Positions 34,217-42,553 of a stretch of DNA of 64,000 bases are shown piece after piece. Under the pieces are notes generated by a model. It searched no databases, was not told the DNA's origin, and saw only the letters and a list, made by a program, of their open reading frames with translations. The stretch's first letter is position 1. Every line of letters starts with the position of its first letter. This stretch comes from Phytohabitans flavus (GTDB lineage: Bacteria > Actinomycetota > Actinomycetes > Mycobacteriales > Micromonosporaceae): NCBI RefSeq assembly GCF_011764545.1, contig NZ_AP022870.1:2650001-2714000 (forward strand), in the 5' to 3' direction. A program made the translations under genes and the position numbers.

Positions 34217-35179
34217 GTGACTCGGCTGTTCAGTCTGCTGTCCCTGCTCCAGGCGCCCCGCGAGTGGCCGGGTACCGAGCTGGCCCGCCGCCTCGGCGTC
34301 AGCCTGCGCACCGTGCGGCGCGACGTGGAGCGGCTGCGCGACCTCGGGTACCCGGTGGAGGCCACGATGGGGGCAGCCGGCGGCTACCGGCTCCGCGCCG
34401 GGGCCGCGATGCCGCCGCTGCTGCTGGAGGACGACGAGGCGGTGGCGATCACGGTCGGCCTGCGCACCGCGGCCGGCCACGCGGTCGAGGGCATCGAGGA
34501 GGCGGCGGTACGCGCGCTCGCCAAGCTCGAACAGGTCCTGCCGAAGCGGCTGCGCCACCAGGTCTCCGCCCTCGGCGCGGCCACCCAGCCGATGCTGACC
34601 TGGGACCGGCCGACCGTCGACCCGGAGCTGCTCACGCTGCTGGCCGCCGCGGTCACCAACCGGGAGCGGGTCCGCTTCGGGTACCGCGGCCAGGACGGCG
34701 CGCGGACCGAGCGGCGGGTCGAGCCGCACCGCCTGGTCTCCGCCGGCCGCCGCTGGTACCTGGTGGGCTGGGACACCGACCGCGACGACTGGCGGATGTT
34801 CCGGGTGGACCGGATCGCGGACCCGGCCGTGATCGGCTACCGGGCGGCGGCCCGGGAGCTGCCCGACGGCGACGCGGCCGCGTTCGTGACCCGCCGGCTC
34901 TCCGAACGGGCACCGGTGTACCGGGCGGTGGCGACGCTGCACGCCCCGATCGAGCGGGTGGCCGGCCGGGTCGGCGACTCCCCCGGCGACCTCGTCGCGG
35001 TCGACGAGCGGACCTGCCGGCTCAACAGCCACAGCGACACGCTCGACTTCCTGGCCTGGCGGCTGATGACCCTGGGCTGCGACGTCGAGGTGCACGAGCC
35101 GCCCGAGCTGATCGCCCACCTCCGCGCGCTCGGCGCCAGGGCGACCCGGGCCGCGGGCGCACAGGTGTGGCGAACGTAA
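34217..35179 (+). CDS. HTH/WYL-domain transcriptional regulator
   Basis: 320 aa, GTG start. The N-terminal HTH (VTRLFSLLSLLQAPREW, then LARRLGVSLRTVRRDVERLRDLGYPV) is followed by a WYL domain (VEPHRLVSAGRRWYLVGWD) and a WCX-type C-terminal region. WYL regulators sense nucleic-acid ligands or small molecules. The divergent neighbour is the epoxide hydrolase. This intact copy is the reference that exposes the frameshift in the paralogue at 28.3 kb. Confidence 0.9.
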   Translation: MTRLFSLLSLLQAPREWPGTELARRLGVSLRTVRRDVERLRDLGYPVEATMGAAGGYRLRAGAAMPPLLLEDDEAVAITVGLRTAAGHAVEGIEEAAVRALAKLEQVLPKRLRHQVSALGAATQPMLTWDRPTVDPELLTLLAAAVTNRERVRFGYRGQDGARTERRVEPHRLVSAGRRWYLVGWDTDRDDWRMFRVDRIADPAVIGYRAAARELPDGDAAAFVTRRLSERAPVYRAVATLHAPIERVAGRVGDSPGDLVAVDERTCRLNSHSDTLDFLAWRLMTLGCDVEVHEPPELIAHLRALGARATRAAGAQVWRT

Positions 35180-35261
35180 ACCACTGAATATGGTTAAACA
35201 TCAAGATTGAACCGGCACACTTTGGAGACGTGACCCGACTTGCCGCGGGAGTGTGTACGGG

Positions 35262-35891
35262 ATGGACGACGACATCGACAGCGAGTGGCCGGCGTCGCCG
35301 GCCTCGGCGCTTCAGCTTCTAATCGACGGTAACAAGCGCTTCGTGGCCGGCGAGCGGCTGCACCCCCACCAGGACGCCGACCGGCGGGCCGCGCTCGCCC
35401 CGGAGCAGCGGCCGTTCGCGGTGCTGTTCGGGTGCAGCGACTCACGGCTCGCCGCCGAGATCATCTTCGACCAGGGGCTGGGTGACCTCTTCGTCGTCCG
35501 CACGGCCGGCCACGTGGTCGGGGCCGAGGTGCTGGGCAGCATCGAGTACGCGGTGGCGGCCCTCAACACCCCGCTCATCGCCGTGCTCGGGCACGACTCG
35601 TGCGGCGCGATCGCGGCGGCGTTCGACGCGGTACGGCACGGGACGACGCCGGAAGGGTTCGTCCGGGACGTGGTCGAGCGGGTGATGCTGAGCGTGCTCG
35701 CCGTCCAGAGCAACGCCCTGGCCGACGCGGACGCGGCCGTCGAGGAGCACATCCGGTACACGGTCGACCTGCTGCTGCGCCGCTCCAAGGTGATCGGCGA
35801 CCGGCTCGCCGACGGCCGCCTGGGCGTGGTCGGCCTGTCATACGGCCTGGCCGAGGGCAACGTGCGCCGGATCGCCGGCAACGGCGTCTGA
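35262..35891 (+). CDS. Beta-class carbonic anhydrase
   Basis: 209 aa from the ATG at 35262; a GTG three codons earlier is also possible, with GGGAG close by. Zn-enzyme interconverting CO2 and bicarbonate. The first metal Cys and catalytic Asp-Arg pair are in LFGCSDSRLAAEIIF, and the His and second Cys in LGHDSCGAIAAAF. LFVVRTAGHVVGAEVLGSIEYAV is the canonical central segment. No signal peptide. Followed after 9 bp by the convergent iminopeptidase. Confidence 0.95.
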   Translation: MDDDIDSEWPASPASALQLLIDGNKRFVAGERLHPHQDADRRAALAPEQRPFAVLFGCSDSRLAAEIIFDQGLGDLFVVRTAGHVVGAEVLGSIEYAVAALNTPLIAVLGHDSCGAIAAAFDAVRHGTTPEGFVRDVVERVMLSVLAVQSNALADADAAVEEHIRYTVDLLLRRSKVIGDRLADGRLGVVGLSYGLAEGNVRRIAGNGV

Positions 35892-35900
35892 GCTCTTGTT

Positions 35901-36845
35901 TTACGGGGCCGCGGCGAAGCGGTCCAGCGCCGCCAGGCAGGCCTGGGCCATGCCGGGGTAGCCGGCGCCGTGGCCCGCGTCGTCGACCACGACGAGGTCG
36001 GCGTCCGGCCACGCCTGGGCCAGGTGCCACGCGTCATCGAGCGGGCCGCTCACGTCGAGTCGCCCGTGGATCAGCACGCCCGGGATCCCGGCGAGCTTGG
36101 CCGCGCCGCGCAGGATCTCGTCGTCGTCCAGCCAGGCCCCGTGCCGCCAGTAGTGCGTGACGAGCCGGGCGAAGAGCAGCCGGAAGTGCGGATCGGCGTA
36201 CCGGGCGGAGGGCTTGTGGCCGGCGGTGACCGCGACGTGGCTGTCCTCCCAGTCGCACCAGTCGCGGGCAGCCTTGTCCCGTACGGCCGGGTCGGGGTCG
36301 GCCAGCAGCCGGGCGTACGCGTCGACGAGCCTGCCCTCGCCGCCGGCGCCGGCCTTGAACGCGGCCCACTGCGCCGGGAAGAGGCGCCCCATCGACTCCG
36401 TGATCCACTCCACGTTGCGGACGGTGGCCACCGCCACGCTGAACAGCACCAGCGCGGAGACCCGCTCGGGGTGCCGCTGCGCGTACGCCATGCCCAGCGT
36501 GGAGCCCCACGAGCCGCCGAAGACGAGCCACCGGTCCACGCCCACGTGCTCGCGCAGCCGCTCGATGTCGGCGAGCAGGTGGTGGGTGGTGTTGGTGGAC
36601 AGGTCGACGTCCGGGTCGCCGGCCGACGGGGTGCTGCGGCCGCAGCCGCGCTGGTCGAACAGGACCACCCGGTAAGCCTCGGGGTCGAAGAAGCGCCGCC
36701 ACGCCGGCGTGCACCCCGAGCCCGGGCCGCCGTGCAGCACGACCGCCGGACGCCCGTCGGGGTTGCCGCAGGTCTCCCAGTACACGTGGTGGCCGTCGCC
36801 GGCGTCGAGCATGCCGTGCGCGTACGGCTCGATGTGCGGGTACAT
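35901..36845 (-). CDS. pip: Proline iminopeptidase
   Basis: About 314 aa (ATG 36845; an overlapping GTG one codon earlier). Alpha/beta-hydrolase that removes N-terminal proline from peptides. Oxyanion HGGPGSGCTPAWRRFFDP, FDQRGCGRSTP, nucleophile elbow FGGSWGSTLGM, acid region GRLDVSGP and histidine VDDAGHGAGYP are all present and in order. Divergent from a MarR gene with a TAACAG/CTGTTA dyad between the two starts. Confidence 0.96.
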   Translation of the reverse strand: MYPHIEPYAHGMLDAGDGHHVYWETCGNPDGRPAVVLHGGPGSGCTPAWRRFFDPEAYRVVLFDQRGCGRSTPSAGDPDVDLSTNTTHHLLADIERLREHVGVDRWLVFGGSWGSTLGMAYAQRHPERVSALVLFSVAVATVRNVEWITESMGRLFPAQWAAFKAGAGGEGRLVDAYARLLADPDPAVRDKAARDWCDWEDSHVAVTAGHKPSARYADPHFRLLFARLVTHYWRHGAWLDDDEILRGAAKLAGIPGVLIHGRLDVSGPLDDAWHLAQAWPDADLVVVDDAGHGAGYPGMAQACLAALDRFAAAP

Positions 36846-36858
36846 CACTCCCCCAATC

Positions 36859-36872
36859 TAACAGCACTGTTA
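36859..36872. promoter_or_regulatory. MarR operator between pip and marR
   Basis: TAACAG-CA-CTGTTA is a perfect dyad with 6-bp arms, in the 34-bp gap separating the divergent starts at 36845 and 36880. Binding here would control both genes. Confidence 0.65.
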
Positions 36873-36879
36873 CATTACC

Positions 36880-37383
36880 GTGGTGACACCATCGCCTGAC
36901 CGTGAGGCCGTCGGCACGCTCATGCGCCACGTCCTGGAGCTGCTCGACGGCGACGTCGCCGCCGTCTACCGGGACGCCGGCCTGCCCGAGTACCGGCCGC
37001 GCTTCTCCCCGCCGATCCGCGCACTTGTCGCCGCCGGCCCGATGACGATCCGCGACCTGGCCACCGCGGTCGGTGTGACCCACTCGGCGGCCAGCCAGAC
37101 CGTGGCGCAACTGACCCGCGCCGGCCTCGTCGAGCTGTCGCCGGGTACCGACGCGCGGCAGCGGATCGTGACGCTCACCGGCCGCGCCCGGGAGCTGCTG
37201 CCGGTCATCGAGGCCGAGTGGGCCGCCACCGCCGCCGCGATGCGGGAGCTGGACGCCGAGCTGCCGATGCCCCTCGCAGGCCTGCTGCGGGCGGTGGAGG
37301 CGGCGCTGCGCGACCGCCCGTTCCGGGAGCGGATCCAGGCCTGTCTACCGGACCCTCCGCAGGCCGCTCTAGAGAACTCATAG
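36880..37383 (+). CDS. MarR family transcriptional regulator
   Basis: 167 aa, GTG start (a second GTG is the next codon). Winged helix: SPPIRALVAAGPMTIRDLATAVGVTHSAASQTVAQLTRAGLVELSPGTDARQRIVTLTGRARELL. Divergent from the proline iminopeptidase with a shared operator, so it is a candidate local repressor. The C-terminus runs into the region carrying dispersed-repeat copy B. Confidence 0.88.
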   Translation: MVTPSPDREAVGTLMRHVLELLDGDVAAVYRDAGLPEYRPRFSPPIRALVAAGPMTIRDLATAVGVTHSAASQTVAQLTRAGLVELSPGTDARQRIVTLTGRARELLPVIEAEWAATAAAMRELDAELPMPLAGLLRAVEAALRDRPFRERIQACLPDPPQAALENS

Positions 37384-37438
37384 AGTTGGGTGGCCTTGTG
37401 TCATGCCGCGGATGAAGATCCAAATCCAAAAGGATTGA

Positions 37439-37494
37439 GCTACCGCGACGTCCGTGGTGGTCCGGACCGTCGCTCCCGCGGCCTCGCCCTTCGC
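37439..37494 (+). repeat. 56-nt dispersed repeat, copy B
   Basis: Plus-strand copy of the element at 12995-13050 (52 of 56 positions identical). Like copy A it follows a small stem-loop (AATCC-AAAA-GGATT, about 37423-37436) and contains the palindrome GGTCCGGACC (37459-37468). It abuts the truncated metallophosphoesterase. Confidence 0.8.
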
Positions 37495-37770
37495 GGTTGG
37501 TCAAGCTCACCCCGGGTTGTGGTCGGCCGGCCGCGACTCTTCGCTACCGCCGGCCGCGAGACCCGCTGCGCCGCCCGCTTCCCCGACGCGGACGTGCTCG
37601 TCTTCGGCCACTCGCACATCCCGTCGGACACGGTCGCGCCGAGCGGCCTGCGCCTGCTCAACCCGGGATCGCCCACCGACCGCCGCCGCCAGCCGTACGC
37701 CACATTCCTGACCGCGACGGTGGCAGCCGCTGCCCTCCGGGACGTCCAGCTACACCGGATAGAGCGCTGA
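37495..37770 (+). pseudogene. Metallophosphoesterase (YfcE/MJ0936-like) remnant
   Basis: Only the C-terminal part of a calcineurin-like phosphodiesterase is recognisable: RFPDADVLVFGHSHIP (metal-binding GHSH), LRLLNPGSPTDRRRQP, then the last strand and helix to the stop at 37768. The N-terminal metal-binding motifs (DxH, GDxxD, GNH) are absent and the in-frame sequence upstream is the dispersed repeat. A full-length family member is about twice this size, so this is a truncation rather than a short gene. The repeat marks the break point. Confidence 0.75.
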
Positions 37771-37777
37771 TTGGCCG

Positions 37778-38614
37778 TCAGCAGGAGTCGGCCTCGGCCC
37801 CGCTGGCGAGGTCCTTGCAGCCGGCCTGCTGAAACCTCGTCAGCGCCAGCGCGTACAACTCGCCGTGGTCCGACCTGAGCCTCCCGCCCACCGCCATGCC
37901 CAGAGCCAGGACCTCATCGGTGTCGACGGCGAACACGTTGGCCGGCCAGGGATCCACCGAAGGGTAGAGGGAGTCGTGCATCCAGCTGGCGACGATCAGC
38001 CCGTGGACGCACCGCCGCGCGTTCTCCCCGAACGACGGACACTCGACCCTCGGCAGCAGCAGCGTGAGGCGCTGTGCGGCCGAGACGGTCTCTCGCGTAC
38101 CCCACTGGTAGACCGCGTTGAACGCCTTCTCCGCCTGGTGCCGCGCCTCGGCGTAGGCTGCCGCGCCCGGGCGGCACGCCGCGTGCTGCGCCGCGGCCAG
38201 CACGGGCGTGCTGACCCGCAGGTACATCGTCTGCTCATCGGGCCCCGGCGAGAACGCGACAAACTCCCAGTTGGCGCTGTTTTCGGCGGTGCACGCATGG
38301 ACGTCGGCCAGCGTGGCATTGGCGTCGGCGACGGCGTTGAGGAACGCCTCGTACACCCGCCCTCTCGCCTCGCGCAGCTGGATGGCGCGGTCGGCCTCGG
38401 CCTGTATGCGGGTGGTGTCGCGCTGCGCGGTCACGCTGGTCCCGGCGACGTAGGCGGTGACGAGCCCACCGACCACGGCACCCAGGAGCGAGCTGATCAC
38501 CGACAGGATCGCGATCAGCAGATTCTGGTCGATGCCCCGTCGCCGCGGCGGTGTGGCTGGCGCCGGTTCCTCCTCGTCGCCGGCCGGTGCGGACTCGGGC
38601 GACGTGGTTGCCAT
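37778..38614 (-). CDS. Membrane-anchored protein of unknown function
   Basis: 278 aa. A proline/glutamate-rich N-terminus is followed by one membrane helix (about residues 31-58, LIAILSVISSLLGAVVGGLV) and then a mostly helical soluble domain with several cysteines (VHACTAEN, HAACRPG, VECPSFGENARRCVHG, AGCKDL). An Asn/Asp-rich loop lies before the C-terminus. The cysteines suggest disulphides and an extracytoplasmic location. No family is recognised. The gene is monocistronic, 9 bp from the DinB-like gene. Confidence 0.75.
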   Translation of the reverse strand: MATTSPESAPAGDEEEPAPATPPRRRGIDQNLLIAILSVISSLLGAVVGGLVTAYVAGTSVTAQRDTTRIQAEADRAIQLREARGRVYEAFLNAVADANATLADVHACTAENSANWEFVAFSPGPDEQTMYLRVSTPVLAAAQHAACRPGAAAYAEARHQAEKAFNAVYQWGTRETVSAAQRLTLLLPRVECPSFGENARRCVHGLIVASWMHDSLYPSVDPWPANVFAVDTDEVLALGMAVGGRLRSDHGELYALALTRFQQAGCKDLASGAEADSC

Positions 38615-38623
38615 GCCGTGAGG

Positions 38624-39142
38624 CTAGTAGTAGCCCTTTTCGCCGTCGAGCAGCTCGCGGATCGTGTCGAGGTGCCCGGCGTGCCGCGCGGTCTCCTCGA
38701 CCATGTGGATGACCATCCACCGCAGCGTCGCCTGCGCCGACCGGAACTGCGGGTGCCGGCCCACCTCGTCCAGCGCGTGCGCGGCCACGATCTCGTTGGA
38801 ACGCTGGCACTGCCGGTCGTACTCGTCGAGCAGCTTCGCCAGGGGCACGCCCTCGTCGACGCGCATGTCGGCGTCCTCGGGCTCCTCCAGGTACTGCGGG
38901 TTGTCCGCGTACGAGCCGCCGAGGAACAGCACCTCGAACCAGCCGTGCTCGGTCCACCGCATGTGCGAGATAAGCCCGGCCACGGTCATCAGTGGTGAGG
39001 TGGGCAGCACCACGCGGTGGGCGTCCACGTCGGACAGTCCCTCGCACTTGTAGTGCACGATGGCCCGCTGCGTGTCGAGCCAGCCGACGAGCTGCGTACG
39101 CTCGTCGGCGACGAATGGTGGGCGCTCCCGGGGTGGCGGCAT
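38624..39142 (-). CDS. DinB/DUF664 family protein
   Basis: 172 aa from the ATG at 39142. Four-helix DinB fold with the putative metal histidine triad in LISHMRWTEHGWF and MVIHMVEETARHAGHLDTIRELLDG. Members include mycothiol- or bacillithiol-dependent transferases and uncharacterised metal enzymes; no direct role can be assigned. Divergent from the HNH nuclease gene; 70 bp separate the starts. Confidence 0.88.
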   Translation of the reverse strand: MPPPRERPPFVADERTQLVGWLDTQRAIVHYKCEGLSDVDAHRVVLPTSPLMTVAGLISHMRWTEHGWFEVLFLGGSYADNPQYLEEPEDADMRVDEGVPLAKLLDEYDRQCQRSNEIVAAHALDEVGRHPQFRSAQATLRWMVIHMVEETARHAGHLDTIRELLDGEKGYY

Positions 39143-39212
39143 GTCCGGGACCGTACCGGACCGGCGTGGCGTGGGCACCCGCATTTGCTGGCCATGGGTC
39201 ATCCTGGAGGCC

Positions 39213-39701
39213 GTGCTCGACCACGTGGGCGGACTGTCCAAGCACCACACACCCGAGTCGCTGCGCGCCCTGCTGCTGGCCCGCTCGACCCGCCGCCCGG
39301 ACGGCTGCCTGATCGTCCAGGGCTACGGCACCCGGCGCGGCGTCTACCAGAAGATCGCCGGCCGGGCCTGGGCGCACATCGTGGCCTACGCGGTCTTCGT
39401 CGGCCCGATCGACCCCGACCTGGAGGTCGACCACACCTGCGGGGTCGAGGACTGCGTCGAGCCCACCCACCTGCGCCAGCTCAGCCACGCGGAAAACTGC
39501 CGCACCCGCGCGCAGGCGCCCACCTGCCGCAACGGCCACGGGCGCGAGGTCGACCCGTCGACCGGACGGCTGCGGCGGCAGTGCCGGGCCTGCAACGCCG
39601 AGGCCCAGAAGCGCTGGCGCGAGCGCCAGGCCGCCGAACGCGCCGCCTCCCTGACTCCCCAGGGCCTGGCCGAGTCGAAGGCCCGCTGGGACGCCCGCTA
39701 A
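39213..39701 (+). CDS. HNH endonuclease, phage/homing type
   Basis: 162 aa from the GTG at 39213 (GGAGG directly upstream). HNH core around residue 70: DLEVDHTCGVEDCVEPTHLRQLSHAEN, the pattern of phage-derived HNH_3 nucleases in which a Cys/His pair binds zinc. A second zinc cluster (PTCRNGHGRE, QCRACNAEAQKRW) follows. It is a stand-alone gene with no intron or intein visible. A perfect 14-bp-arm palindrome lies 73 bp downstream. It could be a relic of a phage or homing element. Confidence 0.85.
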   Translation: MLDHVGGLSKHHTPESLRALLLARSTRRPDGCLIVQGYGTRRGVYQKIAGRAWAHIVAYAVFVGPIDPDLEVDHTCGVEDCVEPTHLRQLSHAENCRTRAQAPTCRNGHGREVDPSTGRLRRQCRACNAEAQKRWRERQAAERAASLTPQGLAESKARWDAR

Positions 39702-40028
39702 CGAAAGCTGCTACACCAGCCTAAGTCATCACACTTCATAACCGTCATTATGATGCGCGACCCCAAGTGCTCCATTTGGATTACTGGATTACCAGTAATC
39801 CAAATCCGGTAATCCGCAGACGGCATCGTCAGGGCGATTGGCGAGATACCGGCACGTCTCCTCGGCGCAAGAGGTGCTCACTGACCGCCGAGGTGAGGAA
39901 CGCGTTCTACTGGCGGCGCCGCGCGACCCCGTACCCGGCCGACGACGTCGCGCGGGCGACGGCCCGGTCCCGGCTGGCTGTGAGCCCGCGGCCAGAACCA
40001 GGGCCAAAGAGCCGGCCGGGCGGCCGGC
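39702..40028. other. Non-coding stretch with an unusual palindrome
   Basis: 327 bp, locally AT-richer than the genome. It holds the palindrome at 39774-39805 and a terminator at 40009. Short reading frames exist on the plus strand (for example one containing AEVRNAFYWRRRATPYPADDV), but they have no ribosome-binding site or known family, so none is annotated. Confidence 0.6.
39774..39815. repeat. Perfect 14-bp-arm palindrome with extra GTAATCC copies
   Basis: ATTTGGATTACTGG (39774-39787), loop ATTA, then CCAGTAATCCAAAT (39792-39805). A further GTAATCC occurs at 39809-39815, so GGATTAC/GTAATCC occurs four times in 38 bp. There is no T tract, so it is unlikely to be a terminator. It could be a multi-site operator, a recombination site or a nuclease site. 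Confidence 0.75.
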
Positions 40029-40030
40029 TC
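40009..40030 (-). terminator. Terminator of the deaminase gene
   Basis: GAGCCGGCCG-GG-CGGCCGGCTC, a perfect 10-bp stem starting at the deaminase stop codon and followed on the minus strand by TTT. Confidence 0.7.
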
Positions 40031-40451
40031 AGTAGTAGCCGGCGACGACCGCGCTGGCCTCGTCGTACAGGGCCGGGCCGTCCTGCGGCACGATCGGCCA
40101 GCCGCCGCCGGGCTTGATGGCTTCGAGCTGCTCGGTCGAGAGCGCGAAGACCACCCGGCCCAGCCCGGACCGCACGATCGCGCCGCCGCACATCCCGCAG
40201 GGCTCGCAGCTGGTGTACATCGTGGTCGCCGCCACCGTCTCCGCGTCCAGCTCGCGGGCGGCCCAGCGGGCGAGCTTGAGCTCGGGGTGGGCGGTGATGT
40301 CGTTGTCGGTGACCGAGCTGTTGCGCTCCTCGGCCAGCACGGTGCCGTCCGGGCCGACCAGCAGCGACCCGAAGGGCGGGTTGCCGGCCGCACGGGCCTC
40401 GGCGGCGAGAGCGATGGCACGGCGCAGGAACGCTTCGGGGGCAGGAGTCAC
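40029..40451 (-). CDS. Nucleoside/guanine deaminase-like protein (CDA fold)
   Basis: 140 aa, GTG start. Cytidine-deaminase-fold zinc enzyme: YTSCEPCGMCGGAIVRSGL is the PCxxC zinc motif. The usual HAE catalytic motif appears as HPELKLARWAARE, retaining His and Glu with Pro in place of Ala. PFGSLLVGPDGTVLAEERN and the small size match guanine deaminase/tRNA-adenosine-deaminase-like proteins acting on free bases. A 55-bp gap carrying a MerR-type promoter separates it from the divergent TipA-like regulator. Confidence 0.88.
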   Translation of the reverse strand: MTPAPEAFLRRAIALAAEARAAGNPPFGSLLVGPDGTVLAEERNSSVTDNDITAHPELKLARWAARELDAETVAATTMYTSCEPCGMCGGAIVRSGLGRVVFALSTEQLEAIKPGGGWPIVPQDGPALYDEASAVVAGYY

Positions 40452-40468
40452 CGCGCCACCGTAACCCC

Positions 40469-40499
40469 TTGACCCTCACGCGGCGTGAGGCCATAGCGT
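40469..40499 (+). promoter_or_regulatory. MerR-type promoter with 19-bp spacer and internal dyad
   Basis: TTGACC (40469-40474) and TAGCGT (40494-40499) are separated by 19 bp. Between them lies the perfect dyad CCTCACGC-G-GCGTGAGG (40474-40490). The over-long spacer and central dyad are the hallmark of promoters activated by MerR proteins, and TipA-like sites have the same CCTCACG/CGTGAGG arms. The gene starts about 8 nt after the -10 box, so the transcript may be leaderless. Confidence 0.8.
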
Positions 40500-40506
40500 T
40501 CGCGAT

Positions 40507-41243
40507 GTGGGAGACGGACGCACCTGGCGGGTCGGTGAGCTGGCCACCGCGGCTGGGCTGACCGTGCGGGCGCTGCATCACTTCGACGAGATCGGCCTGG
40601 TCCGCCCGGTCGCTCGTTCCCCGCCGGCCACCGCCTCTACACGGCGCCGGACGTGCGCCGCCTGTACCGGGTGCTCAGCCTGCGCCAGCTCGGCGTACCG
40701 CTCGCGGAGATCGGGGAGGCGCTCGACGGCGGCGTCGACGACGTGGAGCAGGCGGTCCGCGCCCAGCTCGGCCAGGTCGACGACCACCTGGTACGCCTGC
40801 GCGAGCTGCGCCGCCGTCTGGACGCGCTGCTGCGGGCCCGCGCCGAGGTCGGCGAACCGACGATCGACCAGCTACTGGAGACGATGGAGGCGATGATGGC
40901 GGCGAGTTACTTCACGCCGGAGCAGATGGACCGGCTGCGGGAGCGGCACCGGGAGGCGGGCGACGCCGGGTTCGCCCGGTGGCAGGCCCGCTGGGCGGAG
41001 CTGGCCGCCGAAGTCCAGTCGCATGTGGACGCCGGCCGTGACCCCGCCGACCCGGCCGCGCAGGAGACCGCCCGGCGGTGGACGGCGCTGATGGACCGGA
41101 TGACCGGCGGCGACCGGGGCATCCTGTCCGCGATGTACGCGAGTATCGACGGCAAGGGCCCGGAGGCGGCCACCCGCGGCGTCGTGACCGCGCAGGTGTG
41201 GGAGTACGTGAAGCGCACCTTCGCCGTGGGCTACCCGGCCTAG
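40507..41243 (+). CDS. MerR-family regulator with TipAS drug-binding domain, frameshifted
   Basis: GTG at 40507. The MerR HTH (WRVGELATAAGLTVRALHHFDEIGLVRPVARSP) breaks at the CCCC run 40619-40622. One extra C continues AGHRLYTAPDVRRLYRVLSLRQLG and yields 245 aa. A dimerisation helix (VRAQLGQVDDHLVRLRELRRRLDALL) leads to a C-terminal TipAS domain (SYFTPEQMDRLRERHREAG to TAQVWEYVKRTF), which in TipA captures thiopeptides. Autoregulated through the MerR promoter directly upstream. Possible ligands are antibiotics or other amphipathic compounds. Confidence 0.82.
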
Positions 41244-41336
41244 CGGCCTCGGAAGCCGAGGCTCAGGCCGCAAAGAGCCGGCAGCCGCGCGTCTGCGCCT
41301 GCTCGACGGCCACCCGCGGCTAGACTCCGGGCCACG

Positions 41337-42419
41337 ATGGACACTTCTGTCGAGACCCGCCCGTGCACGCACTGCGGCAAGCCGGTGCCGCAGCGGTCCA
41401 GCGCCGGCCGGCCGTTCCGGTACTGCCGCGACAACGACGGCGCCTGCCAGAAGGCGTCCCGCAACGTCCGGATGCGGCACCGCAACGCGCCCGGCCTGGC
41501 CGGCCAGGTGTCCCGGGCGTGGGAGGTGGTCGACAAGCTCGACCAGGCCGTGGAGACGCTGACCGAGGCGCTGCACGCCGAGCTGTCCCCGGCCGGCGTC
41601 GACCGGCAGGTCGCCGAGGTGCGCGCGGCGGCGGCCGCCGAGATCGCCGCCGCCCAGGCCGAGCGGGACGAGGCTCGCCGCGACGCGGAAGGTGCCGCCG
41701 AGGCGCTGGGCCGGGCGCGGCAGGAGCAGGCCGCCGCCGTACACGAGAAGGAGCGTGCCCTCGCCGAGGCCGCCCATGCGGCGCAGACGGCCGCGGCGGC
41801 GGGTGAGCTGGCCGCGGCGGCCGACGCGGCGCGGGAGGAGGCGCAGCGGTCGGCGACGGCCGCGGACGCGCTGCGGTTCCAGGCCGAGCGGGACCGTGAC
41901 GCGGCCCGGGCGGAGGCGGACGCGCTGCGGCAGGAGCGGGACGCGGACCGCCGCCAGCTGGCCGAGACGGTCCGCGAACGGGACGCGATCCGCGTGCACG
42001 CCGAGCAGGTTGCCCGGGCCGCCACGGAGGCGGTGGAGGCCGCCGACGCGTTCCGGGCCGAGAGCGAGGCGGCCACCGCGGCGTCCGTGCGGGCCCGCAC
42101 GGACGCGGAGACGGCGCGGGCGGCCGCGGAGGGGTTCCGGGCCGAGGCGGAGGCCGCCAACGCCGCCGCCGAGCAGTCCCGTGCCCGCCGCGGCGAGGCC
42201 GAGGCGGAGAAGGACCGGCTCGCCGCGGAGCTGCGGGTGACGCGGGACACCGCCGCGTCCGCCGAGGGCCAGGTGGCCGACCTGGGGGTACGCCTCACGG
42301 CCGCGCTCGCCGAGCGGGACGCCGCGCAGGCCCGGGTGATGCAGCTCTCCGGTCAGGTGAGCGACTTGGCGTCCGCCCTGGCCAACCTGAGTCCGGCGGC
42401 GGCACCGTCGGCGAACTGA
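41337..42419 (+). CDS. Zinc-finger plus long coiled-coil protein, function unknown
   Basis: 360 aa. The N-terminus has a Cys-rich finger (CTHCGKPVPQ...YCRDNDGACQKASRN) followed by about 280 residues of nearly uninterrupted Ala/Glu/Arg heptad coiled coil without Pro or Gly breaks. This resembles actinobacterial and plasmid KfrA-like structural or DNA-organising proteins, but no KfrA HTH is obvious. No signal peptide. Likely a cytoplasmic scaffold or nucleoid/DNA-associated protein. Confidence 0.7.
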   Translation: MDTSVETRPCTHCGKPVPQRSSAGRPFRYCRDNDGACQKASRNVRMRHRNAPGLAGQVSRAWEVVDKLDQAVETLTEALHAELSPAGVDRQVAEVRAAAAAEIAAAQAERDEARRDAEGAAEALGRARQEQAAAVHEKERALAEAAHAAQTAAAAGELAAAADAAREEAQRSATAADALRFQAERDRDAARAEADALRQERDADRRQLAETVRERDAIRVHAEQVARAATEAVEAADAFRAESEAATAASVRARTDAETARAAAEGFRAEAEAANAAAEQSRARRGEAEAEKDRLAAELRVTRDTAASAEGQVADLGVRLTAALAERDAAQARVMQLSGQVSDLASALANLSPAAAPSAN

Positions 42420-42553
42420 CACTCCCGTTAGTATGGAAATACCGGACCAATAGGTCGTTGTTGTCCGAGCGTGACCGTGGTGTCGCTCACCACGAAGATC
42501 CACCCGCTACCCTCGATATCGTTCACCGAGCCGAAACACCTAAGGGGCCGGTC

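Noticed and set aside
39767..40117. Candidate small protein between the HNH and deaminase genes
   Set aside because: Low-complexity basic translation, no ribosome-binding site, runs through a terminator into the deaminase gene on the other strand.
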